From Raffaelea ambrosiae (taxonomy: Eukaryota > Ascomycota > Sordariomycetes > Ophiostomatales > Ophiostomataceae): DNA of 64,000 bases. A program made the position numbers and the translations under genes. Positions 12,917 through 23,567 of the stretch are shown one piece after another. Positions within the stretch are counted from its first letter, which is position 1; each line of letters opens with the position of its first letter. The DNA lies in contig PCDI01000005.1 in the NCBI GenBank assembly GCA_002778195.1, positions 1,989,690 to 2,053,689 of the forward strand, given 5' to 3'. Under the pieces are notes generated by a model. The model did no database searches. It was not told the origin of the DNA and saw only the letters and a program-made list of their open reading frames with translations.

Positions 12917-13712
12917 GTTCATACTCCGTGCGTAACTTTTTTTTCTTTTTCTCCCCCCCCCCCTTTTTTTTTTCTCTTTTCGTGACGCAGCCGGCCCCCC
13001 CTTTCTCTCCTTCTCGTCCCATTCTGGCGGAAGCTTGCTCGTTCGTATCCTGCCACGCTCGTAGTATTGCCTGGTCGCTCAGCCCGTCAATATAATCATA
13101 GTTACTCCGTACGCCCGCACACCTGCGCTCAAGGGCAGCTCACGACACGACACCCTTCCACCCCCAATACTCGTAGACCATGTCCGGCAAACCGCGGCAG
13201 CCAGCCAGGAGAGCCAGACAGACCTCACAGCTTGTAGCCTCCCTCCTCGGTCTTTTCCGACTCTCTATGAATATCTTACAGGCCACACTCGCACAAATTC
13301 TCGCCACACAGGCAGAACGGCAAGGCGAAGGTGAAGGGGCCGAAGGGGCCACAGAACAGCCGCCGAAGCACAAGCACAGCCAGAGAGAGAGAGCGGGCCT
13401 GGGGCGGAGAGAAGATCCCAAGGGAGACGACGCAGAGGCCAGAAGGCAAGCCGATCGCACGCGCGCACGCACACACACGCACACATACGCACACATAGCA
13501 ACCCCCTCCCCCCAATCCCAGGAGGACCCTTGGCCGCACGTCAGACCGTGGCCTTCCCCAGACTCTGCCGTCAAGTCCCAGAAAAAAAGACGAAAGAAGG
13601 CCCAGTCGAAGGCAGAAAGTAACCACAACACACGCCGTCGATATGGCGCCCATCCGTGCATTTTTGGGTTGTGGAAGGCGCGCTCCGACAGACATGGATG
13701 GCAGGCACCATG

Positions 13713-13748
13713 CTATGTACATAGTAGGTAAGATACATACTATGTACC
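13713..13748. repeat. Cluster of ACTATGTA/GTAAGATAC words with palindrome CTATGTACATAG
   Basis: Within about 36 nt there is the 12-nt palindrome CTATGTACATAG, then GTAAGATAC, then ACTATGTA. It is one of the densest combinations of the dispersed words. Confidence 0.7.
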
Positions 13749-14171
13749 CTGCCATGAGAAATGTGTCGTGCTATGCAGTGGGACTTAGTAGCGCGTCGAC
13801 TTTTTCCCCTGCCTTGGCGTCCTTTTACTTCGACGAGAAGGGGGCTACCCACTAGCGCGCCCCACTATTAGCTCACTCTTCTGTGCAGAGCAAAAGCCAG
13901 TGGGGCTAGGCGATTACGGGTCTAGTGCCAATGGCACCGCTTCCTGTCTGTCCGCTCTCCGGCCGCTGTTTGGCTGCTTCCCAGCGCACAGAGAGCACGC
14001 TCTGTCCTGCCCACTTGTTCCCACACCCGGTGTCCACACTTGCACCCACACCAGTTCCCACCTGTTCCCACACTTGGCGACTCGTTCGCCTCCTCTCAGC
14101 AGCATTTGCGATCTGGAGACCCACTCCCGCCATTTCTCGCTGCTGTGCGCATCCACTCTCCTGGCACCCTC

Positions 14172-14203
14172 CTGGCACTCCTGGCACTCCTGGCACTCCT
14201 GGC
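14172..14203 (+). repeat. CTGGCACTC minisatellite
   Basis: Three to four tandem 9-nt units. No coding context recognised. Confidence 0.7.
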
Positions 14204-14442
14204 TCTTTTCTGCTCTCTTCTGCTCTTTTCTGGCACTGTCCACGGTCTGCGAATGTACGACCGCCCTTGCCTGGCTACCCAGGCGATACGTGGTGTACAC
14301 GGGACAGACCACAGAAGCATGTACTTCTATGATGTATCTCGTGTATCTGCAGAGGACATGGCAGAGATACCTCGCTGTTCTGTATCCACCGTACTCGTGC
14401 TATGGTATCTTGCCACGGGCAAAGTCAGATACTACTATGTAT

Positions 14443-14462
14443 GTATATACATAGCCAATACC
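14443..14462. repeat. Inverted repeat CTATGTAT / ATACATAG
   Basis: CTATGTAT and ATACATAG face each other around the four-base spacer GTAT. A paired version of the ACTATGTA word. Confidence 0.7.
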
Positions 14463-15000
14463 CACACCCCCTCCTATGTGGTCCTGCAGCACACCCCTCT
14501 CCGGCCTGTATCTGCATTCTCTTACCAGAGGGAGAGACTGAGTGGGAGAAAGAGAGAACCGAAAACCCCGTGCAGGACTACTACTAGGTATGGACGAGTA
14601 TGTTGCCGACGGACACGCAGACAGAAAAGAGAGTATCTTGCGTACCCAGTGAGCAGGACACGAACAGGAAACCGACGAGGGAAGTGGCTTTTTTTTAAAA
14701 AGGAATGCGCGTACTATGTAAGATACACGGCCGTGGGAAAATTGCCAGTGACAGGCCGTCACCCTGCTTGATCCTGTTGCTGATCCTGTTCTATGGTTCT
14801 GTTGCGTCCCGGCTGGTCTGGCTGGTCCTGGCAAGTGATAATCGTAGCCGGCCGTGGCTTTCCCTGGTATTCCCTGGCTGGCCATGGCTAGCCCTCGCTG
14901 GCCACTCACAACCGTGGCACCAGACCAGGGCCATGCTGGGCACGTCTTGTCTCCGACAGGTTGGCTGTGGGCTCCTGTGTGCCGGCCATGGTGTTGGCCT

Positions 15001-17570
15001 GTGGATGTCGTCGGTAATAGCACGTATAAGACCAGATAAATATATCTCGCCCGCGCCCGGCGCAACTCTGTCGCCCTGGTCGTCGCATTCTCTTTTTCCC
15101 TTGTCTTTTCTGTTCTTCTCAACCAACTCGCTCTCACGCACACACTCTCCCTCTTATTTTCCGCTCTGTCGACGTCTCTCCAGAACTCTTTCACCCTCCC
15201 CGTCTGCTTCCGGTTGTTTCTGCTTGCCTTGCCTCCGGCCTCCGTGCAGCTGCCGTGCTCCGGAATCATCCACCGCCGCGGCCACCACTAGATCGGTATT
15301 GCCTCTTAGCTCCTAGGGGAAAGGCTCGGGGCCTGCGCTAGTCGCTTTGCATCGTCAAATCGCCTGCCACGGCTGGCTCTGTCTGCGAAGCCCTGCCTGC
15401 GCTATCTGTCTGCGGTTCTTTAGTCTCCCCACCACCGCCCGTCTTGCACTGCAGCCCATCGTTCCTGCCTTGTTCGCCAGCAACAACAAGGGCGTGCGCC
15501 TAAGCGGACGACCCCTGTCTGTGTCCGTCTCGCCTTCTGTTTTTATTATTCGCTAGGTGACAGTTCCCAGCAGCCCGGCTGAGGAAGGGGCGAGCGCGCG
15601 CCAGCTGCAGAACTTCAAAGAACGACACAGCGCACAGGCACTGAGGGCGGGCAACCAAAGAGCGCACCGCAAACTGAAAAAAAAATCACCCGCAGGAGGA
15701 GCAGGCAAGACAACCTAACTGGAAAAAAGCCCGATAGCCAGTAATCCTGCTTGCCAGTGTCCTGCCACTATCCCGCCAATATTCTGCCAGCAGCCCACGG
15801 GGTACCAGCAGCTTACCAGCACCACCCCTCCTGGGAAGATTGCGAAAATTCTGCACCTGCCGCATTCCATTCAGCTCTTGCTGTCTGGCTGTGTCTCTCA
15901 CTGCTTTCGTCTGTTCTCTTTCCGCGAATTTGCACGCCCACATTCTTCTCTTGTCCAGACACGCGCGCATTTTTACCTTCATTTCTGTCTCTCTTTCCTC
16001 AACTCGTGCGTCTTTTCCCTTTTCTTTTTGCCTTTCTCGCCGCCTCTATCCCTCCATCGCCATCCCTCTCGTCCATCGACCGCCTGACGTACGAGTTCGG
16101 CGCATCGGCCACGTCCCGATTGCCTCGCTGCGTCCGGCCTAAGTTCCAAGCCGAGCCCACACCGTGGAGCCGGGGTCAGTCCTGGGCTATTTTCTTCTTC
16201 AAGAATCAAGACATTCTCCGCATACACTGTACATTCGCGCGCAATCTAGCCACATCCCAATCTCAATCTACACCCCCCCCCCCTCCCATCTCGTCGCCTG
16301 TCCCGAAAGACCTGCAAAAAAAGGGGGGAAAAAGAGCAAAAAAAAAACGAGTGAACAAGAGACCAACCAGAGCGCTGCAAACTGCAAACCAAAAAGAAAT
16401 AAAAATAAAATAACACGCTCAACACAACACACAAACACGACGCACCGCAACACCGCAACACCGCAAACGCCGGAAAAAAGAAACCACACGACTGGCACAA
16501 AGACTGGCACAGTGGGTGGACCATTCGGCCGGTTTCTCTTGCCCGTCGTCACTGCGCTGCTTTGACTGTTGGCCCTGACGCTCTTCCGCGGTCAAATACG
16601 CCATTAGGGCCGCCACCTTAGCTGCTGGGCCGTCCAACCGTCTTTATCGCTCCTTCCTTGACTGTGTCGCCCCCTTTGCGCGCTACCAGTGCTCGTACTT
16701 AGTACCCGCGCTTGCTGCTGCTATTCGGTCATCCATTCAGTCATTTTGTCATCCAGGCAGTCTGTCCCAGTCATTCAGCCATTCAGCCACTCCCGTGCTG
16801 CTCTGCTGTGTGTGCTGTTCTCTCTTGCCCAACCTCGCTTGCCCGCGACCTCTTTGCCCCGGACCAGATTGCCCTAGCCCGGAAAGCGCGCCCCAGGAAA
16901 CCAAGGAAAACCGCACCAAGGAAACTCCAGGAAATTCCAAAGGAAAAATCCCAGGAAAAAATCCCGAGGAAAAACACACACACACACACACACACACAAT
17001 ACAAGCCCAAAAAACACAAAAAAAACCACCCCCATCTTATATTCACCTCACCCTCCCTCTTCACACACCACACACCCACACGCCACACCCCCCCTAAGCA
17101 CGAAAACCCCAAGCACCCAACACCAACCGATCGGCGCTGGCCTCGAGACTAGCCTGCACACTTACTTATACCGTGTGTTCGCTGCTGCCACTACCACCAG
17201 CCCGAACTCCTTTTGAGTTGTGCTCTAGTGACTGCCGTCAAGCCTTCTTCTGTCCTCCCTCTGTCGCACGTCGCCAACTCGCTTTCACCATCGTTGTGGT
17301 TTCTTTTCTTTTTTTTCTTTTTCCCCTGCCTCTTCTCGCCTTTCACCGTTCACATCAATCTTCTCTCTGCATTCCTTTCGCACGCCCAACGCGCCGCAGC
17401 CCTCACTCTGTCTGCCCTGCCTCAACACCCCCTCCCGCCCCGGCTTCTCTGCGTCGTCGCCAGCCCTTTCTTCCAACACAGAAACCAGCCCCGAAAGCTT
17501 TGGTCCCAGAAGCCGGCGCATCGTCCAGCTTCTGTCTCCCTTGCTCTCGTCCCTTCTTGTCAGCAGCTCT
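15001..17570 (+). promoter_or_regulatory. Probable promoter and long pyrimidine-rich leader of CON7
   Basis: This 2.6 kb upstream of CON7 changes texture: long C/T-rich runs on the plus strand, a (CA) microsatellite at 16974-16999, poly-C near 16266-16276 and no extended open frame with domain features. Pyrimidine-rich leaders are common in front of fungal genes, and the same texture precedes AAR2. The transcription start is not determinable here. Confidence 0.45.
16974..16999 (+). repeat. (CA)n microsatellite
   Basis: About twelve CA units in the CON7 upstream region. Confidence 0.9.
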
Positions 17571-19536
17571 ATGGACCGCAGTGCGCCCGAGTACTCGCAG
17601 ACAGGTTTGCCTTCGCCCTACCCAAGCCACTCCGGCGACACGCGTTCTGAGGCGTCATCTGTAGATCACGCGTCTGCTGCACAATACGTGAGCCAGCAGG
17701 AGGTGAGGCCGAGCAGCTACTCGACCACCGCCACGCCGACGTCAGAATACAGCGTGTACCCGCCGTCTGCGCGGTCCGGCTCCTTCCCGGAGCACATCCA
17801 GCGTCCCTACCACCCGTCTCCCAACCACAGCGGCAGCGGAGGAGGTATGGCGCAAACACCAACAAGTCCGTCCATGCCTTTTCAAGATGGCCGCAGCAGC
17901 AGCCTGCTGCAGAAACCACCCCATCAGGCGAGGTCTGACAACGATGTGCCTATAGATCCATCCATTGCGGCTCCCAGCCCGACCTATGCCACGCATAGCC
18001 AGTACTCCCCCTATGCGCCACCGTCCCAGGACATGCAGCATGGCTATCCCCACAGCAGCAGCTTGTACGCACAACCTCGCCCGGACTGGACCGGATACGG
18101 AGGCCAGCCGACCCCCATCACCCCCGGGCATCATGTCTTCTCGCAGACTCCCAACTCGGCACCGCCCCAGCCGCGTCCCACTCAGGTATGTGATACCCAT
18201 CCTTTCTGGATTCCTCTAGCACAACTACCGAGAAGCGTGATCAGTGGCGTGCATCCGCACAATACGAGAAATAGGAAATACATTGGGGGGGGGGNGGGGG
18301 GAGAAAGAGAAAAGAAAGAGAGAAAGAGACAGACAGATCAACGGCCAATGGCATTGTACAAGGTTTGAGCAAATCGAGAGCAAGTGCTGACGTTAATCTT
18401 CCAGGTTTACTCATTTGTTCCGATTCCGGGTGCCCAACAACATAAGCGGCCGCGGAGACGGTACGAGGAAATCGAGCGCATGTACAAGTGTGGATGGAAC
18501 GGCTGCGAGAAGGCTTACGGCACGCTCAACCATCTAAATGCGCACGTTACCATGCAGTCCCATGGCCAGAAGCGCACCCCCGAAGGTAAATACAAACCCA
18601 GTTCGCTTTTTTTTCTTGTTTTCGGTGTTTTTTTTTTGGTTTGTTTTGTTACTCAGGGGTTGTTTTTTGGCGACGCCTTGTGCGTTTTGTGGTTGTGGTC
18701 GTCGAGGAAGAAATGTTGTGCATGTTCCAACCAGGAGCGATCCCAAATGGCGCTAGCGATGCTGCCGCTGCGCTTTTTGACACTTTTTGTGTGGTTGCGA
18801 GCGACCGGGCGCTTCCCGTCTGTTGCTTGGTTTCGGCATTGGGCCAACGCGATGTCACGGTTATTTGGTTATTTGACAAGAGGCTTAGTTCCTCGTCAAA
18901 ATTTCGACCAGTCGCATCCGTCTCACCACGGGCGCGGCTCTAGGGTGCCTTTGCCTAGTTTAGCCGGTGTACCGACCACCTGGCCAACCGATCAAAGCAT
19001 GCATGCAACAGGGGCCAACCAGGCAGCCGGGACCGGTTCGCTAAACCGGCAATTTTTTTTTATTTCGCTTTCGTTCATCTCGAGGCGGTCGGGTGGCCAG
19101 GCCACATCCACGCATTCATGACCTAGGGTTGACAAAGTCATCGTTGATTGGACACCAAGCTAACTACAACTCTGCAGAATTTAAGGAGATCCGCAAAGAA
19201 TGGAAGGCTCGTAAGAAGGAAGAAGAGGCCCAGCGGAAGGCTGAGGAGGAGCGCCAACGGCAAGCCGCTGCCGCCGCCGCCGCGTCGGGCGCCCCGAACG
19301 GAGCAGGTGACCCCAATGCCCAACCTGGCGATGGTGGCCAAGCCGCGTCGTCGTATGCTGGCAGTCGCCAGCTTCCGCCTCTAGGCTACCAACCGAACCA
19401 ATACCCGGCGCCGCCGGCTACAGGCGTGGCGGCATCGACCATTCCCGCCGAGTACAACAGCAGCTACATGCATCAGAACTACCCGCCCGCGTCACCATAT
19501 GGCCCGCCGCCGAATCAGCAAATGTATCAGCGTTAG
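17571..19536 (+). CDS. CON7: C2H2 zinc-finger transcription factor, Con7 family
   Basis: Con7 proteins are nuclear regulators needed for conidiation, morphogenesis and infection structures in rice blast and relatives (family knowledge). Exons: 17571-18185, 18405-18585, 19178-19536; 384 aa. The start gives MDRSAPEYSQTGLPSPYPS, the family's typical N-terminus. Residues 1-205 are Ser/Pro/Gln-rich and disordered. Exon 2 holds the basic segment KRPRRRYEEIERMY and one C2H2 finger, YKCGWNGCEKAYGTLNHLNAHVTMQSH, followed by GQKRTPE. Exon 3 continues EFKEIRKEWKARKKEEE, a charged helix, then Ala-rich and Pro/Gln/Tyr-rich tail. The second intron is 592 nt, unusually long for this window. An ambiguous base (N) inside a G-run lies in the first intron at 18295. 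Confidence 0.95.
18586..19177 (+). promoter_or_regulatory. Long second intron of CON7
   Basis: 592 nt between the finger exon and the helix exon, donor GTAAAT, branch CTAAC at 19160-19164, acceptor ending 19177. It contains a hairpin CCGGTT-CGCTA-AACCGG at 19033-19049. A regulatory role is only inferred from its size. Confidence 0.4.
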
Positions 19537-22283
19537 AGCGTTTTGGCTAGACGTCGCCAACCCATACTCTTTTCTTGCCTCTCTTGTTTATATTTTTCCC
19601 CTGTTTTTTTTTTCTCACCGTCGTTCCTCCTTTTTTCCTGGCTTTTCTATACTTGTTATGCGTTACGCTTTGGTTGCTGCCATTTACAAAGTCCTTTATT
19701 TTCTTGTTCATTGCGGTGTCATGGGACATGCCGTCGACGGCAGCCGGGCCAGGCCAGGCCCGGACATCTGCAGACTAGAGGGCGGGAGACTGATATCGAA
19801 GGGGAAATTGAGGAGAGGGATAGGGGGGGGGGGGGGGGGGTGGGAATGCGGGACAGGGAAGGGTATAAAAGCAAAGGAACTAAATGGAACGGATTGGCAT
19901 CGTCGATCACAAACCGGAAAACGGAAAAAAAAGGGAGTCGCGGCTGTATGATATATCCACCGGGCGGACACGTTTGGGATTTTTTCTCGCCTCTTTTTCT
20001 TCTGCACACATTCTTGTCCTCTTGATCCTCGACGTTTGATGAGGCACAAGGCATGGGGATGGGTGGCTTTCCAGGCATGTCCTTGTTTCGTTTCTCTTCA
20101 TCGAGGGCTTTGGTAATGCGTGTAATCACAAAAAACTGTTTTTGCTTCAAGTTTATTACGGGTTATCTCTTTTGTGTCGCTGTTTGTATCTCGTTCTGCG
20201 TCTCTTTCCTGCTCACTGTATCTATCCCGGTGTCTCCCCATTTACTTTCTTTCGCTGTCTTCGTCTTTCGCTCTCCTCCTCGGGCTTTCTGTCTTTCTCT
20301 CGTTCTGTCTGCGGTCTCTCTGGCTCTCTCTCTCGCCCATACACATTGTTTATGGTTTCCTTGTTCTGGATTATTTATGTCTTGGCGTGGTCTTGCATGT
20401 TAGTGGGTGGTTGTGGTGTTCGGATGGTAGAGGATGAAGACTGCATTACTCCTTCTAGCAGGTGGCACCGGTCGCAGAAAAGACTCGGAGGTGGCACTAG
20501 TATTGTTTGTCCAAATATAAAAAAGCATCACTTTTTTGTGCATGAGGTCTGGTGGTCTGAAGAGTGTTCGCGTATGCCGGTGAATGCTGCGGTTTGTGTA
20601 GCTTGTGTGGCTTGTCTGGTTTGCCTGGTTTGCCTGGCCCTTCTGGCACAAAACCCAAGGAAACTAAGAAAATATAAGAAACAAAAGAAATGGTGTTCCC
20701 TGCTCTCGTGCACCTCGCTGTGCTGCTGGCCATGAAAACTGTTGCTAGTTAGTCCATTACAATGGGTGGTGCACATATATTTAGTCGAACAACACAAGAC
20801 ATGTTGATATCCCTGCACGCGGGTAGGGCTGGCTGGCACACACACAGTCGGGATTGTACTTGAGAATACAAACAGTACGATACACGAGTACATGCAAAAG
20901 CAATGCAAGGCGAACAGTAGCGAGAAGCCGTTGTTTTAGAATTTGGTGGCCATCCTTGCGAATGGCTGGTCGTTGGCTTGCCAGGTGCGGTGGGGGGGGG
21001 GGTTTGTTGCCTAGCGGCGGACATCTGCAGCAACGCCGCACGGGCTGGCAGGCGTGTGCTCGTTAGCCAGATGCACCTAGCGCGGGTGTGCGAGGCCGGA
21101 TTGCTTGCATTAGTTGGGGCCGGTTGGGTGCTGCGTGGTGTGGGCGTGCTTATGAGGAGGAGGGCTTGGGCGTGGTTGTGTGTGGTTGTGTGTGTGTTAG
21201 GATTATAATACATACATAGTAGTAATATTACCATGTGTCTTAATATGTACGAGTGCGGGACGCGGCCAGACGGGCGTGGGTGTGGTCTGACGAGGCCGGC
21301 CAGGTGGCATTGATCCTGCATTGCAGCAATAACAGTACTTGTACAGCAGCCGGTGGCCAACCGGCAGGGTCTGGCGGCGTTGGTTACACAGGCGGCACGG
21401 GCTGGGGCAGGGATGGGCCACCTCCTTGCAGGACGCAGCCAGACGGGGGCTAGCATAGTGGGTTGCTCGGGCGTGTTTGGACGCTCTTGGTCTTGTTTGT
21501 GTCCTGTTTGCTTGCTGGCGCTTTCTCCTGATTTGGCCCCCGGGAACGAAGCGCAAGGCGGACGGCGCTGCAGGCTGGGCCGTCTGCCGTCGCAAAACGG
21601 GCGGGGGAACATGAACGCAGGGGCGCGGAGGAGACTGCGCGGGAAACAAAAACGGAATGACTGCTCTCCTTGCGCAGCGCTGGCGAAGGACCCGGCTGCC
21701 AGGCTGCGTCACGTTGCCGCACCATGGCGAAGTCTCGCGGCCCACTGCAGCAGCGCGATGCCAGATGCGCAGCGACGCGCAGAGCGAGCTGCTAGTTGCT
21801 CGCATGTACTATGTAAGATGCATGCAAGATTCATGGATGCTTGCAGCAGCTTGCTAAACTCATCGGCACGCACCCCCCCACCCCCCCCCTGGGACGCCCC
21901 CGGCTCGCACCCCAAGACACATCGTCTTGCACGATCCACAAGGCTGGTGTGCGTGTGCGGGCGGGCGGCCAGCCAGGCGGCCACGCTACTCGTACCGTGT
22001 ATCTTAAATAATTAGTTAGTACTACAGCTAGGGTGCCTGTAAGTGCGATGTATCCCAACTACTGCTGTGGAAGAAACATGGTGTCGCGCTGGCGGCCGCC
22101 CTAGTGCGCTGTCACTCTGGCCCGCCACGCTCTAGTGCTGCAACGACGGATGGCCCAGCTAGCTGCTGCATGTCGCATATTCGCGTGTCTTATTACACGT
22201 CTGTTGCACTGTAGGCATTGCTAGCGGCTAGGTCTCAGGCTATGCTGGACCAAGACAAGCAGATCGTTGTCTACTACAGTGCT

Positions 22284-22330
22284 GTGCTCTCTGTGCTCTG
22301 TGCTCTGTGCTCTGTGCTCCGTGCTCCGTG
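22284..22330 (+). repeat. TGTGCTC heptamer repeat
   Basis: About six tandem units of TGTGCTC with C-for-T variants in the last copies. Confidence 0.7.
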
Positions 22331-22477
22331 CGCTGCCACCCTTCCCCGAGTCTAACGCGTGTTGACACCAGGGCGGCCGGCCTAGCCTGCCAGCACCGGC
22401 GTCCTCTGAAGCAGGCCGTCTCGTCTGTCTGTGTGCACGTCTGTGCAGGGCCAGTCGGAGCCTGTCTGTCCCTACTC

Positions 22478-22497
22478 GTATCTTACGAGTAAGATAC
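22478..22497. repeat. Perfect inverted repeat GTATCTTAC-GA-GTAAGATAC
   Basis: Two nine-base arms separated by two bases; the left arm is joined to TACTCGTA (22473-22480) and the right one to TACGAGTA (22484-22491). It shows that the GTAAGATAC and TACTCGTA words belong to one composite element. Confidence 0.8.
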
Positions 22498-22900
22498 ACA
22501 TGCCTAACTAGCTAGCTAGTGGCCAGCCAGCCTGGTCCACACGAGGATCATCCCGTTCTGGATGCGACGCTGTTCTGGGCCATGCGAGTAAGATGCTGGT
22601 ACTCGCGCACCTTACTTACAGCGTATGCCGCGGATCTACAATAGTGCAAAGTGAGACGATGTGTCGCTGGGACGAACAAACACCCAGCAGATGTCGACGA
22701 ACCGGCCACGAGCACCGACGCGGACTGCCGCCACAACGATGGACAACTACGGCACAGAAGCGCACAGCCACGCCGTCTCGCGCACGCATTCCCTGCCAAC
22801 GGCATTAAGCGACACAAGCCGCTGCGCCTAGTTGCTCGGTAGGCGCATCTTGCCCATCTTGCGCATCGGCAACGGGTGCACGAACAGCCTCCTCCGAGGT

Positions 22901-23567
22901 TGCAAGGCAGTCAAACCTGTCCAAGACGCACACCCCCCCTCGCTCCTTCCTCCAAGCTCGACAGTGTGCCTAGCGTGCCTGCCCTGTCTGTTTGTCCCTG
23001 CCATTCCTCCCTCCGGCTGCCCAGTCCAAGTCCCTGCCGCCCCTTACGTCATCACCCACGACACACTGCACTACACACTCTCGTCGACACAGGCCAGCCC
23101 TCTCTCTCTCTCTGTGCCTTTGCCTTTTCCCCAGCCGCCCCCCCGTCATTATCCTCATTATCCTCATTATCCATCCAACCCGTGGCTCCTGGCCCTCTGT
23201 CGCTCGTTTTCCTCTCTTCTCTCTCGCCGTCCTCTCTCCTTGTCGCTCGTTTTCCTCTCTTCTCTCTCGCCGTCCTCTCTCCTTGTCGCTCGTTCCATCT
23301 ATTCTATCGCTGCTTCCGCCGCTGGGGGGTCACCGCTGCGATAAGGAATCCTAGCTCGAAAAGAAAAAAAAAAATCGATAGGTCCAAAAGGCCCAAAAGG
23401 CCCGGAAGGCTCAAGGATCCAAAAAAAAAGACCCCCAAAAATAACCAAAAAAAAAGCCCCAAAAGTCCCAGAAGCCTCAGCCAAGCGCGAGAGGTTCAGA
23501 GACCTCCAAGCCCCAAGGCTTGCCTCTTTCCTTCCTTTTCTCCCTCTTCCGGCCCCCGGCCTCGTCC
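22901..23567 (+). promoter_or_regulatory. Pyrimidine-rich upstream region of AAR2
   Basis: C/T-rich sequence with CATTATCCT units near 23150 and a 43-bp tandem duplication, then purine-rich sequence, then the AAR2 start. No conserved open frame. Confidence 0.5.
23198..23296 (+). repeat. 43-bp tandem repeat upstream of AAR2
   Basis: Units at 23198-23240 and 23241-23283 are identical by eye; a third copy begins at 23284 and breaks off after about 13 nt. Confidence 0.85.

Larger units (their letters stand above)
6421..15000. other. Gene-poor stretch dense in short repeated words
   Basis: No open frame here has recognisable domains, consistent codon use or a plausible splice structure. The stretch holds many copies of TACTCGTA, GTAAGATAC and ACTATGTA in both orientations, several minisatellites, homopurine/homopyrimidine runs (for example 6893-6901 and 7070-7140) and AT-rich microsatellite at 11532-11576. 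It could contain non-coding transcripts or distal CON7 control elements, which I cannot establish from sequence alone. Confidence 0.6.
19537..22900. other. Gene-poor stretch between CON7 and AAR2
   Basis: Begins with the CON7 3' flank (T-rich), then an (G)18 run at 19823-19840, a (T)GTCTCGGTT-like minisatellite near 20595-20640, and further copies of ACTATGTA, TACTCGTA and GTAAGATAC. Open frames such as those near 20750-21610 lack domain features. No gene seen. Confidence 0.6.

Noticed and set aside
14400..15269. Minus-strand open frame of 289 codons in the gene desert
   Set aside because: Composition follows local low-complexity DNA, no domain or conserved pattern, and an unrelated plus-strand frame overlaps part of it. 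Looks like chance openness in GC-rich sequence.
20749..21612. Minus-strand open frame of 287 codons between CON7 and AAR2
   Set aside because: Pro/Ala/Thr/Arg-rich translation without motifs; spans repeats and copies of the dispersed words.
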